Below, one piece after another: positions 36,866-46,189 of a DNA stretch of 64,000 nt; the first letter of the stretch is position 1; each line of letters starts with the position of its first letter. The position numbers were made by a program, and so were the translations under genes. Location of the stretch: assembly GCA_035275345.1 (NCBI GenBank), contig DATEMY010000594.1, positions 14,940 to 78,939 of the forward strand. Reading direction: 5' to 3'. Under the pieces are notes generated by a model. The model worked only from the letters and a program-made list of their open reading frames with translations. It was not told the DNA's origin and did not search any database. Source of the stretch: JAJVID01 sp035275345. Lineage in GTDB: Bacteria > Acidobacteriota > Blastocatellia > RBC074.

Positions 36866-39226
36866 GCGGTCACGTCTGTGGGTCTTCGTGCAAGACCCGA
36901 ACCTCTCATTAACCAGGGCGACGCCAGCGTTAGTCTCGATGGCGTCGATTTGACCAACGACGTGACAGGCGGAGCGCTTGCGGCCGCGCCGCTCGGCGCG
37001 CTTAAGGAGATGAGCGTCACCAGCTTCGGCGTCCAGGCGGACCAGGGACGCGTCTCCACTGCCACCATCCAACTTGCGACCAAAGCCGGAACACACGGGT
37101 GGCATGGAACGGCGTCGTTTTTCCGTCGCGGCGATCAATGGAGCGCGTTGCCCGCGACCTTTGAACGCAATGGGACTGTCCCTTCATTTGGCCGTTCGCA
37201 ATCCGCAGGCGCGCTGGGCGGCCCAATATTCAAAGACCGCGCCTTCTGGTTCGGATCGTTTGAAAGTTTGCGACAGCATTCGCTGTTGCAGGCCGGAGAG
37301 CGCGACCTCGAAGCGCAAAGGATCCGAAACGGACTGAGCGCGACTCCGTTGACGTCCACACTCGGACTGTTGCGAGCGGACATGGTTATTTCCGACCGTG
37401 ACCGGCTGGAGATGCTCTACGCCGCCGAACGAAGCGATGGCGCCGATCTGCCGGCAATGCAGCGATCACTCGCATCCGCGTCGCAACGACAGCGCTTCGA
37501 CGAGGAATTCAATCTAGGGGCGCTGGTTTACACGCGAACCATTTCGCCGACGCTCGTGGCGGATGCGCGCCTTGGCTTCAGCGGGTTGCGGGCCGCGAGC
37601 GCTGCGGCGACGAACGGACTGCAACTCAACTTTCCCGACTTACAGGCGGGCGCGCCTTTCCGAGCTCCGGCGCTGCCGCGCCACAATCGTACGCAACTGT
37701 CGGGCAATCTCATCAAGATCGCGGGAAGACACACGCTCAAATTCGGAGGCGAGATGCATCGGATTAGCGCCGAACAGGCGCTCGGCTTCGGTTCCGGTTC
37801 GATCGAATTCGTAGAGAACTTCGCGAGCGCTGACCGCAACGGCGACGGGAGAGTCGACGACGACGATTTGCTCATCAGCGTCACGCTGCGCAAAGTCTCG
37901 TCGCAGGGGCGCAACGCTTATTTGCGGAACACGCATCTCGCCGCCTTCGCGCAAGACGATTGGCGCGTCCGCCCGAATCTAAGGCTCAACCTGGGCGCGC
38001 GATGGCAATTCGACACGAACGAGAAGAACCTGAGTGGTTACGCCAACATCAATCCGCTCATCCGCCATTTCCTGCGCGGCGAACGGACTCCTGACCGTAA
38101 TAACTTCGCGCCGCACGCGGGCTTCGCGCGGTCTTTCGACAATGGACGGTTCGTCGCGCGCGGCGGTTATAACCTGCTTTTCGACCGCATCCCGCTGCAA
38201 TACATCGCGCTCGAACAGACGCTCGACGGTCGCAATACGGTCATTGCGGCGACCGGCGGCAAGGTCTGGCCGAACGCGCCGGGAATCAACATCCTGGACA
38301 ACTCCTTGCAGAATCCGATGACGCAACAGGCGTTGTTGGAGCTGCAGTGGCTCCCCACAAACAACCTGATCGCGCGCGCGGGCTATCTGCACAGCTTCGG
38401 TTCCCACATCCTGTTGGGGCGCAGTCTCGGCGCGGTCTTCAATCCGCTGACCGGCGGACTCGACCGCGTGGTTAATCTCGAATCGAGTGGCAAATCGAAA
38501 TACGACGCGTTGAACCTGAGCGTCGAGAAGCGGCTGTCGCAGCGATGGCAATTGCTCGCCAACTACGCGTTCTCGAAGTCGTTCAATTACGCCAACGGCG
38601 ACCAACTGCCGTTCTTTACCGGAATGGCCGACCCGAACAATCTGCGGCTCGAATACGGACCTTCGTCGTTCGACCGCAGGCATCGCTTCAGTATGAGCGG
38701 GCAGTACGAAATCCCGTTCGATATCCACGCCGCCGTCGTCTGGACGATGGCTACAGGGACGCCGATGGATATTTTGCTGCCCGACGCGAGCGCCCGCCCG
38801 CCTTTTCTGCAGCGCAACGCCGGCGGACGACTCTTCCGCACGGCGGACGAACTCAACCGATTTATCACATCGCTCAACGATGCGGGCGGCGTGAATGGCG
38901 CGCCGCTACCTCTCGTCGGCGCCGGCGCGAAATTCAATGACAGTTTTCAGAGCTTCGATCTGCGGCTCACGAAAAGATTCCGGTTGCGTGGCGACGCCAG
39001 GTTTGAACTTGGCGGAGAGTTCTTCAATCTCTTCAACCAGACCAACATTCTAGGATGGTCGAACTATTCCGGTTTTTCCAACGCGCTGGCGCGTGACAGC
39101 GCAAATGCAGGCGATCCGGGATTTCTAAAATCAACAGGCTTCGGCCGTCCACTTACCACAGCAGGCAGGCTCTTTACGGCCGGAGGTCCGCGCAGTTTTC
39201 AGTTCGTGGCGAAGTTCTCTTTTTGA
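36866..39226 (+). pseudogene. TonB-receptor plug and barrel continuing the VIT-VWA frame
   Basis: In the same phase as the VIT-VWA gene, directly after TGA 36863-36865. The frame reads AVTSVGLRARPEPLINQGDA and completes the plug (SVSLDGVDLTNDVTG), then an Oar-like barrel (GTASFFRRGDQWSA, ALGGPIFKDRAFWFGSFESL, RWQFDTNEKNL, GEFFNLFNQTNI) ending in Phe (FVAKFSF). A GTG at 36878 could start translation, but there is no signal peptide, no ribosome binding site, and the first plug strand would be missing, so independent function is unlikely. The TGA may stand for an Arg codon (CGA) mutated once; readthrough or sequence error are alternatives. Confidence 0.8.
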
Positions 39227-39728
39227 ATCAGAGGCCGGATACGGCACGCCCTGCATACTCCAATCTGTGGAAACCTTCCGAGTTGGAGCATCGCGATCGC
39301 AAATCACTCCCCTTGAAGAAATCCTGTCCAGACTTTTTTTAGGTCGCTCCACCCTTAACCGTGGAGCCTAACTAATGAGGGAAAAGAGAGATTACGGAAC
39401 AAACGGAAATAACGGAACAGACTGAAGATTTTCATTTTTTTCAGTCTGTTCCGTTATTTCCGTTTGTTCCGTAATCTCTCTTCGACCTGGTCTGACTCCC
39501 TCCACGGTTAAGCGTAGACTTACCCTTCCTTTGCTTGCGGACATTTTGTATAAATTCGAAGAAATCGGGATGGATCGGAAAGCTCCCTTGCTTACGCGCA
39601 CGCGGGTTCTTTGTCTAATTGGATCAATTTTGCCTGCTTTGATGTAAATGGACAGAGGTTCATTTGCGGGACTCGTGCGCCCGACAGTACAAGCGTCCGC
39701 GAAACAGACCAAAAAGGAGTGACTAGAC
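39227..39728. other. 500-bp intergenic region with a large hairpin
   Basis: No gene seen. It holds the 43-bp perfect inverted repeat listed separately and the promoter and ribosome binding site (AAAAAGGAGTGACTAGAC) of the discoidin protein. Confidence 0.6.
39384..39482. repeat. 43-bp perfect inverted repeat
   Basis: 39384-39426 and 39440-39482 are exact reverse complements with a 13-bp T-rich loop. Each arm is itself repetitive (ACGGAAC, ACGGAAA, ACGGAAC words). No coding potential. Too long and without a trailing T-tract for an ordinary terminator. Confidence 0.9.
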
Positions 39729-42728
39729 ATGACTCATCACGCGACTCAACGCATGCTCAACGAAGCGCCGTCTCCGCTCCCCATCGTCGCCGCGCTTATT
39801 ATGGCCCTTTTTGCCACGCTGCCGGCGCTTGCGCAGTCCGGCAATCTCGCGCTGGGACGAAGCGTCACGCGTAGCTCGGATGTTTCGTCCGGCCGCGCGC
39901 CGAACGCCGTGGACGGAAATGTAGCCACGTTTTGGCAGCCGTTAATGAGCGACCGGCAGGACGATTCCATGGTGTGGCTGACCGTCGATCTCGGCGGCGC
40001 CACAACGTTCAACGAGATCGTCCTTAACTTCCGCACCAATGTGGCGAACGTAAATGGCTTCCGCGCGCTTACCTCGAACGACAATGCGACCTGGCAGCCG
40101 GCCTTCTCGAAGTTCCGGCCGGACCAGACATTTGCGAACATCGACAGGTCGTCGTTCCCGGACGTCACGGCTCGCTTTGCGCGCGTGGAGATTGTTCTGA
40201 CCAATCCCACACCCAACTTTCAATTGAACGAGCTTGAGCTGTACTCGTCGACGCCGTCGCTCTCGCGCGTGTTCTTCACAACCACCGACGGGCGCGCGCT
40301 CTCGCCGGCCGAAACGATCACCCTGTCCGTCGGAGCCTCGGCGCCGCTCACGCTACGAGGGCGGCTCACGAACGGCCAGGACATCACGCTGGAAAACGCG
40401 ACTGTCACGATGACGAGCGCCAAGCCGGCGATTGCCTCCGTGGCCCCCACGGGCGCCGACGCCGCGATTGCGGCGATACTACAGGGCGTCGCTTTGATCA
40501 CCGCCCGCGCGTCACTGGACGGCGTCAGCAGGGAAGTCACTCTCTGGATCGACAGCTTCGATCCGGCGATGGTCGTGGCCGATCTCACCCTGGCGCACAC
40601 ATCGATGGAGACCGCGATCGGCCGTCCGGCAGTGATCCCGGTCGGCTCGGCGTTTCCGTCGCTGAAGGCGCACGCCTACGAGAAGCTCGCGCTGACCGGC
40701 AGGCTGACGCGCTCGGCCCACACGGACGTCGACGGCGTCGACGTCGTGACGGCTCTGGAGCTGCCAACGACAATCATCTTGCCGGGAGTTCCAACAGAGA
40801 TCGCCCTTCCGGGGACCGCCGATCAGCCGGGGCTATACCGGCTCAGCTTGTCGCTGCAGCGCTCGGGCCGGCCGGATGTCTACGACGCCTTCACTTTTAG
40901 CGTGCTCGATCCCGCGCAGACCCCACCCGGGCAGAGCCATATCGTGTTCGCCGGCCCGAGCGGCAGGCTCGGGTACGCGCCCGACTTCAAGGGTAATCGC
41001 CCGCTAGATTTCTCGAATGCCGGCTACGGCGGCGGGGGCGTCGCGCTGCCGAATGCGCAAGTACGGGTCGCCGTAACGCCAGACGAGGGAGACGACAGCG
41101 CGCGTATCCAGGCGGCGATCGACCAGGTGTCGGCGATGCCGCAGAATGCGGAGGGGATTCGCGGCGCCGTCCTGCTCAAGCGCGGCAGGTTCGAGGTGGG
41201 AACGACGCTCGTAATCCGCGCGAGCGGCGTTGTCCTCCGCGGCGAGGGCCGCGGCGAGGATGGAACGATCCTGTTCGCCACCGGCACGGCCAAGCGTAAT
41301 GTGCTTGAAGTCGGCGGGCCGGCCGGCCGGCTGCTGCTGCCGGCGCGAACTCAGATCGCGGATCTTTACGCGCCGTCCGGCGCGCGCAGGCTGCGCCTCG
41401 AAGACGCGAGCGTCTTCAAGGTGGGTGATTCCGTGCTGGTCCGGCGCGTCGGCAACGATCGCTGGATCCACGCGATTGCGATGGATCAGATCGTGGAGGC
41501 CGACCAGGATGTGGTTCAGTTTACGCCGTTCAACCTCGATTTCGATCGCATCATCACCGCGATCGACGGAAACACGATCACCCTCGATGCGCCGATTGCG
41601 AATGCGATTGAGAGTCGCTGGGGCGGGGGAGAAGTCATTCGCTACGACGATCCTGATCGTATCGAGCACGTCGGCGTCGAACAGCTTCGCGTCGTCGTCG
41701 AATTTAATCCCGACGTGACGGCAGTGAACGACGGCGTTACCTACTTCGCCGACGAGGACCATGCGGCGACATTCGTCGCGCTCGACAGCGTCAAAAACGC
41801 CTGGGTGCGCGAGGTGACGAGCCAACACCTGGAACATTCGCTGGCGAACGTGCTGCGCAACGCGAAGTGGGTGACGGTCCAGGACTGCGCCGCCATTGAC
41901 ATGGTTAGTCTGATCACCGGCAGCCGCCGCTATAACTTCAAGCTCGCCGGCCAGCTGACGCTCGTGCAGCGTAATCACGCCGAAACGGCCCGGCACGCGT
42001 ATGTGGTCGATTCCCGCGTGCCGGGTCCGAACGTATTCCTCGACAGCGACTCGATAAACGAGTTCGCCACGAGCGAACCGCATCACCGCTGGTCAGTCGG
42101 TGGCCTCTACGACAATATTGCGTCCGACATCGCCATGCAGGATCGCGCGTGGCTCGGTTCCGGACACGGCTGGGCGGGCGCGAACTACGTGGCCTGGAAT
42201 ACCAGAGGCGATCTTGTCGCGCAACAGCCGCCGACAGCCCAGAATTACGCGATCGGCCACGTGGGACGCAAAGTGGCTGGCTTTGCGCCAAACTCCCAGG
42301 ATCCGAGGCCGCGGCAGGATGGGTGGTGGGAATCGCTCGGCCAGAATGTCGAGCCACGCAGCCTGTATCTGCGGCAGCTCACCGACCGCCTCGGCGCGGA
42401 CGCCGCGCAGCGCATCGAGCGAACGACGGTCGTCGTCGGCGCGCTGGACACGCCGCGAGTGGAGTCGGATCTGCCGCTGACGAAAGGGATCAAGGTCGAT
42501 AATCACGCGCTGGCAGGCTTCTCGTCGACAGTTTTCGAATACATTGTTACGCTGCCGGCGGGGACGACCAGAGTCCCCGAAGTTCGACCGCACGACAACC
42601 GGCATCGCTTCGAGACGCTGCCTGCGTCGCACGTGAACGGCAAGTCCACGCTCATCTTGTGGGACAAGCGGGACGCGTCGAAATCCGTGCGCTACACAAT
42701 CCGGTTCGTGACGCCGGGATCCTTGTAG
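39729..42728 (+). CDS. secreted discoidin-domain and beta-helix protein
   Basis: 999 residues; a good AAGGAG lies before the ATG. The signal peptide spans LPIVAALIMALFATLPALAQ. An F5/8 type C (discoidin) domain follows at about residues 38-170: NLALGRSVTRSSDVSSGRAP, NAVDGNVATFWQP, VWLTVDLGG. Residues 180-400 are Ig-like. From about residue 430 there is a pectate-lyase-type helix beginning DDSARIQAAIDQVSAMPQNA and RFEVGTTLVIRASGVVLRGE. The C-terminal 80 residues (VFEYIVTLPAGTTRVPEV) look like a cadherin-like or galactose-binding end module. Discoidin domains bind carbohydrates, and the helix is shared by polysaccharide lyases, so a secreted glycan-binding or degrading protein is inferred. Confidence 0.85.
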   Translation: MTHHATQRMLNEAPSPLPIVAALIMALFATLPALAQSGNLALGRSVTRSSDVSSGRAPNAVDGNVATFWQPLMSDRQDDSMVWLTVDLGGATTFNEIVLNFRTNVANVNGFRALTSNDNATWQPAFSKFRPDQTFANIDRSSFPDVTARFARVEIVLTNPTPNFQLNELELYSSTPSLSRVFFTTTDGRALSPAETITLSVGASAPLTLRGRLTNGQDITLENATVTMTSAKPAIASVAPTGADAAIAAILQGVALITARASLDGVSREVTLWIDSFDPAMVVADLTLAHTSMETAIGRPAVIPVGSAFPSLKAHAYEKLALTGRLTRSAHTDVDGVDVVTALELPTTIILPGVPTEIALPGTADQPGLYRLSLSLQRSGRPDVYDAFTFSVLDPAQTPPGQSHIVFAGPSGRLGYAPDFKGNRPLDFSNAGYGGGGVALPNAQVRVAVTPDEGDDSARIQAAIDQVSAMPQNAEGIRGAVLLKRGRFEVGTTLVIRASGVVLRGEGRGEDGTILFATGTAKRNVLEVGGPAGRLLLPARTQIADLYAPSGARRLRLEDASVFKVGDSVLVRRVGNDRWIHAIAMDQIVEADQDVVQFTPFNLDFDRIITAIDGNTITLDAPIANAIESRWGGGEVIRYDDPDRIEHVGVEQLRVVVEFNPDVTAVNDGVTYFADEDHAATFVALDSVKNAWVREVTSQHLEHSLANVLRNAKWVTVQDCAAIDMVSLITGSRRYNFKLAGQLTLVQRNHAETARHAYVVDSRVPGPNVFLDSDSINEFATSEPHHRWSVGGLYDNIASDIAMQDRAWLGSGHGWAGANYVAWNTRGDLVAQQPPTAQNYAIGHVGRKVAGFAPNSQDPRPRQDGWWESLGQNVEPRSLYLRQLTDRLGADAAQRIERTTVVVGALDTPRVESDLPLTKGIKVDNHALAGFSSTVFEYIVTLPAGTTRVPEVRPHDNRHRFETLPASHVNGKSTLILWDKRDASKSVRYTIRFVTPGSL

Positions 42729-42776
42729 TCGCCGCGTTCCGATTTCCGCTTTCAGCCTAGACCGATTTTCACACCA

Positions 42777-42896
42777 GTGTACGGGTTAATAGAACGCTGA
42801 TGACGCGGATCAAACGGATGTTCGCGGATAACCCCCTAGAAAGATCAGCGTAAATCCGCTTGATCCGCGTCATCAGCGTTCTATTAACCCATACAC
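42777..42896. repeat. long palindrome of GATCCGCG-type words
   Basis: 42783-42819 pairs with 42854-42890 with one mismatch in 37 bp, and with one more mismatch the arms reach 42777 and 42896. The loop is 34 bp and repeats the CGCGGAT and ATCAGCG words found in the arms. Confidence 0.88.
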
Positions 42897-42922
42897 GCAA
42901 ATGATAACCGCTATAAAACCTG

Positions 42923-42962
42923 TGTCGCGCAGCGCGCCTACGTGTCGCGCAGCGCGCCTACG
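42923..42962 (+). repeat. exact 20-bp tandem duplication
   Basis: TGTCGCGCAGCGCGCCTACG occurs twice head to tail. Each copy contains the self-complementary core GCGCGC-like segment, so it can fold. Non-coding. Confidence 0.85.
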
Positions 42963-43246
42963 CTCTGATATTCAGCCTTCAATGGGAAGGAAAGACGTGT
43001 TGGCGCGCGCCGCCTGATAACTGCGCATGCAGGAGTCCGGGATTGAAGATCCGCTGATCGAGCCAGATCCTGAACCTCAGTCAGGTCGAAGCGTCAAGAA
43101 CCGAAAATCTTGGTCAAATATAGAGACAATCTCCACTTCGAGCCTGGCCTGCCGCGCTCTAAGTGGTCCGGATGTTGCAATAATCGTCCTCAGGCAAGAA
43201 GAAAAATATAGTAAAGTATGAAAATATACCCAGAGTAATAAAGCCT

Positions 43247-44605
43247 ATGAGTTCGCCTGAAGCCATTCCCGAACGTCCAGCCAATGAAGGCGGCGCGACA
43301 GGACTCGCATTCATGCTGCGCGCTTTGGACCACCGAAACTATCGGTTGTTCTTCAGTGGACAGAGCATTTCGCTAATCGGCACTTGGATGACCCGGATCG
43401 CTACCAGCTGGCTGGTATATCGCTTGACGAACTCCTCGCTGCTGCTGGGCGTCGTCGGATTTGTTGGACAGTTTCCTTCTTTTCTCCTCGCCCCGGTCGC
43501 CGGCGTTCTGGTCGATCGCTGGAATCGGCATCGCTTGTTGATGGCGACGCAGGTGATGGCGATGGCGCAATCGTTCGCGCTGGCTGCATTAACTCTCACC
43601 GGCGTCGTCAAGATCTGGCAGGTGATCGCGCTCAGCGCCTTTCAGGGCGTGATCAACGCCTTCGATATGCCCGCGCGACAGGCTTTCGTGGTGGAGATGG
43701 TTGAGAAGCGGGAGGATTTATCGAATGCCATTGCGCTCAACTCCTCGATGGTGAACGCCGCGCGGTTGCTGGGCCCTTCGCTTGCAGGCGTTATCATCGC
43801 GGCGGTGGGAGAAGGGTGGTGCTTTATGCTGGACGGCGTCAGCTACCTGGCCGTCATCGCCTCGCTTCTACTGATGACGCTCTCACGCGCGGTTGAGGAA
43901 CATCTCGAAGAGGAAAACCTATTCCGACAATTCCGGGAAGGCTGGAACTACGTCGCCGGGTTTACTCCCATTCGAAACATGCTGTTGTTGCTGGCCCTGG
44001 TGAGCCTGGTCGGCATGCCATACACTATACTGATGCCGGTATTCGCCGACGAAATACTGGGCGGCGGCCCGTACACGTTGGGATGGTTGATGGCGGCTTC
44101 CGGCATGGGAGCTTTAATGGGCGCCCTGTTCCTGGCCGCGCGCAAGACAGTACTGGGGCTGGGAAAATTCATCCCGATGATGGCCGGGGCCTTCGGCGCG
44201 GGGTTGATCGCCTTCTCTTATTCCCGCGCGCTTTGGCTGTCCCTGTTGTTGATGGTCGTGACCGGATTGGGGTTCATGGTACAAATGGCTGTTAGCAACA
44301 CCTTGTTGCAGACCATCGTCGAGGAAGACAAGCGCGGGCGCGTGATGAGTTTTTACACCGCGGCTGTGATGGGAACCACGCCTTTCGGCAGTCTGCTGGC
44401 GGGCATAGCGGCGACCAAAATAGGGGCTCCGCACACGCTTTTGATCAGCGGAATTTGTTGCATCGGGGGGGCGCTGTGGTTCGCCAAGACGCTCCCGGCC
44501 CTGCGTCGCGACGTCCGACCCATCTATATGAGAATGGGAATCCTGCCGCAAGTCGCGTCAGGCCTCCAAAAGACTTCTGAATTGACTGTTCCGCCGGAAA
44601 CCTGA
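43247..44605 (+). CDS. MFS transporter, EntS/MFS_3-type
   Basis: 452 residues with 12 predicted helices. The N-terminal NYRLFFSGQSISLIGTWMTR, then VYRLTNSSLLLGVVG and GVLVDRWNRHRLLM (the loop 2-3 motif), are hallmarks of the MFS_3/EntS group of exporters. Later DMPARQAFVVEMVEKREDLS and AIALNSSMVNAARLLGPSLA match the same family. It is likely an inner-membrane exporter of a siderophore, drug or small metabolite; no nearby biosynthetic genes indicate which. The next gene, a methyltransferase, begins 52 bp later and may be co-transcribed. Confidence 0.9.
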   Translation: MSSPEAIPERPANEGGATGLAFMLRALDHRNYRLFFSGQSISLIGTWMTRIATSWLVYRLTNSSLLLGVVGFVGQFPSFLLAPVAGVLVDRWNRHRLLMATQVMAMAQSFALAALTLTGVVKIWQVIALSAFQGVINAFDMPARQAFVVEMVEKREDLSNAIALNSSMVNAARLLGPSLAGVIIAAVGEGWCFMLDGVSYLAVIASLLLMTLSRAVEEHLEEENLFRQFREGWNYVAGFTPIRNMLLLLALVSLVGMPYTILMPVFADEILGGGPYTLGWLMAASGMGALMGALFLAARKTVLGLGKFIPMMAGAFGAGLIAFSYSRALWLSLLLMVVTGLGFMVQMAVSNTLLQTIVEEDKRGRVMSFYTAAVMGTTPFGSLLAGIAATKIGAPHTLLISGICCIGGALWFAKTLPALRRDVRPIYMRMGILPQVASGLQKTSELTVPPET

Positions 44606-44657
44606 AGAAAGCTTCTCGGTGGCTCTGGCGCCCACGTTTTCCGCAGGAGACGCGACT

Positions 44658-45362
44658 ATGAAATCAACTGTTGAGCAAATCCGGGAGCGCTTTGATCACG
44701 ACGTCGAACGCTTCTCGAACTTAGAAACCGGACAATCTGCGACCGTGGACGCGCCACTCACCCTGGATCTGATCGCGAGCGTCGCGGCGGCTACCACTCC
44801 ATTCGCGACTCATTTACTCGATATCGGATGCGGCGCCGGCAATTACACGCTTAAAATTCTGCAGCGCATCCCTGATCTCAACATCATGCTCGTCGATCTG
44901 AGCAAGCCGATGCTCGACCGCGCTGTTGAGCGGGTGCGCCCGGTGACGAAGGGTGAGATCAAGATGGCCCAAGCCGACATTCGTGACCTTGACCTCGGCG
45001 AATCGCGGTTCGATATCATCGTCGCGGCAGCCGTGTTTCACCACTTGCGAGACGACAGCGAGTGGTCGGGCGTCTTTCGTAAATGCCACCTCGCGCTGAG
45101 GCCGGGAGGGTCGATATGGATCTCTGATCTCGTTGCGCATCCGAACCAGAAAGCGCAGGCAGTGATGTGGACGCGATACGGAGAATATCTCGAGCAATTA
45201 CGCGGACCGGAATACCGCGAGCATGTGTTCGCCTACGTCGAGCAGGAGGACACGCCGCGTTCTGTGCTGTACCAGGTCGATCTGCTACGAGAGCTAGGCT
45301 TCCGGGAGGCGGAGATCCTGCACAAGAACGGTTGCTTCGCGGCCTTCGGCGCTATTAAGTGA
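44658..45362 (+). CDS. SAM-dependent methyltransferase
   Basis: 234 residues from ATG 44658 with GCAGGAGA upstream; an in-frame GTG at 44619 is less likely. Motif I is HLLDIGCGAGNYTLKILQRI, then the acidic strand IMLVDLSKPMLDRA, the D-I-R motif AQADIRDLDLGE and RFDIIVAAAVFHHLRDDSEW. The small size and lack of extra domains fit small-molecule methyltransferases. Target unknown; it is downstream of the MFS exporter. Confidence 0.85.
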   Translation: MKSTVEQIRERFDHDVERFSNLETGQSATVDAPLTLDLIASVAAATTPFATHLLDIGCGAGNYTLKILQRIPDLNIMLVDLSKPMLDRAVERVRPVTKGEIKMAQADIRDLDLGESRFDIIVAAAVFHHLRDDSEWSGVFRKCHLALRPGGSIWISDLVAHPNQKAQAVMWTRYGEYLEQLRGPEYREHVFAYVEQEDTPRSVLYQVDLLRELGFREAEILHKNGCFAAFGAIK

Positions 45363-45413
45363 TCAGCATACAAGGAGGGATTGAACGCGAACATTAAGAG
45401 ACTCATCCCAATC

Positions 45414-46115
45414 CTATCGTCTGGCTAATTTAACTAAAATCGCCCGCGCCGCTTCAGGAGTATCTACCGGCGCGTCAAAATCAATTCTCAATTTCCGGTT
45501 ATCAGCCAGCATATCAAACCCTTCACTATCAATCCCTGTCATTGTTACATCATTGACCGTAGCGCTTTTCAATACCTTGCAATAATGGAATAACGCCTCC
45601 TTGTGATCCTGGTTCATATGATCAACGATACCACTCTCCGTTTCATGGAAGGGGTTCTTGAGAAGCATCGCATCCGGTTCGATCCAGTAGATCTCTCCGA
45701 ATCCGCCAATGAAGCGCGCTCTCCGCAAACGAATGCAATAGAGCGAGAAATCATGGGTCTCGAAGTAGGACTCGGCGGAGGGAAAATATCGTAAATAGCG
45801 GCGCCGGATTTTCGTATCCGATGGGTCGACTGATTCAGCGTCTCCGATCCAGGTCAGACGGCTGCTCGCCTGCGGATCATCCACGCACTGATCAAAAATC
45901 GTGAGCGACACTTTCTTGTTGCGCTTAATATTGCGAGTATGCTGGGCGATATCGCTGATGAGCATGGTCGGGGCGCCATCATAATTAAGGACATAAGGAG
46001 CGATTGAGCCGAATGGGTATCCCTCAACATCAACCGAGTGTGTGGAAAGTACGCCAACGCTTTGGCGCTTCAGCAGCATCCTTGCCGTTCTTGCCTGGTC
46101 TGACATGTTCGACAT
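45414..46115 (-). CDS. HugZ-like pyridoxamine-5'-phosphate-oxidase-fold protein with DUF2470
   Basis: 233 residues. The N-terminal split-barrel (about residues 8-150) contains GVLSTHSVDVEGYPFGSIAP and MLISDIAQHTRNIKRNKKVS, typical of HugZ/PPOX-type flavin or heme-binding proteins. The C-terminal DUF2470 region (about residues 160-233) begins ESGIVDHMNQDHKEALFHYC, with the conserved His residues used for heme contact in HugZ. The likely role is heme breakdown or heme/flavin binding in the cytoplasm. It converges with the methyltransferase gene and is followed upstream by an unrelated gene, so it is probably monocistronic. Confidence 0.88.
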   Translation of the reverse strand: MSNMSDQARTARMLLKRQSVGVLSTHSVDVEGYPFGSIAPYVLNYDGAPTMLISDIAQHTRNIKRNKKVSLTIFDQCVDDPQASSRLTWIGDAESVDPSDTKIRRRYLRYFPSAESYFETHDFSLYCIRLRRARFIGGFGEIYWIEPDAMLLKNPFHETESGIVDHMNQDHKEALFHYCKVLKSATVNDVTMTGIDSEGFDMLADNRKLRIDFDAPVDTPEAARAILVKLARR

Positions 46116-46189
46116 TTTATCTTATTCTTTGGCGCGCGCCTCGCCAAAAGTCGATTCATCCGTATTTTGAACAAAGGCTCTCAATTTAA

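Larger units (their letters stand above)
42729..43246. other. 500-bp intergenic region with palindrome and tandem repeat
   Basis: No convincing gene; a 64-codon frame at 43027 has no ribosome binding site or recognisable motif. It contains the palindrome at 42777-42896 and the 20-bp tandem repeat at 42923-42962, and at its right end an AT-rich stretch before the MFS gene suited to a promoter. Confidence 0.6.

Noticed and set aside
39384..39482. Ordinary intrinsic terminator
   Set aside because: Stem far too long, arms repetitive, and no T-tract follows the stem on either strand; it is also about 160 bp from the nearest gene end.
41004..42086. 360-codon minus-strand open frame
   Set aside because: Antisense shadow of the discoidin/beta-helix gene.
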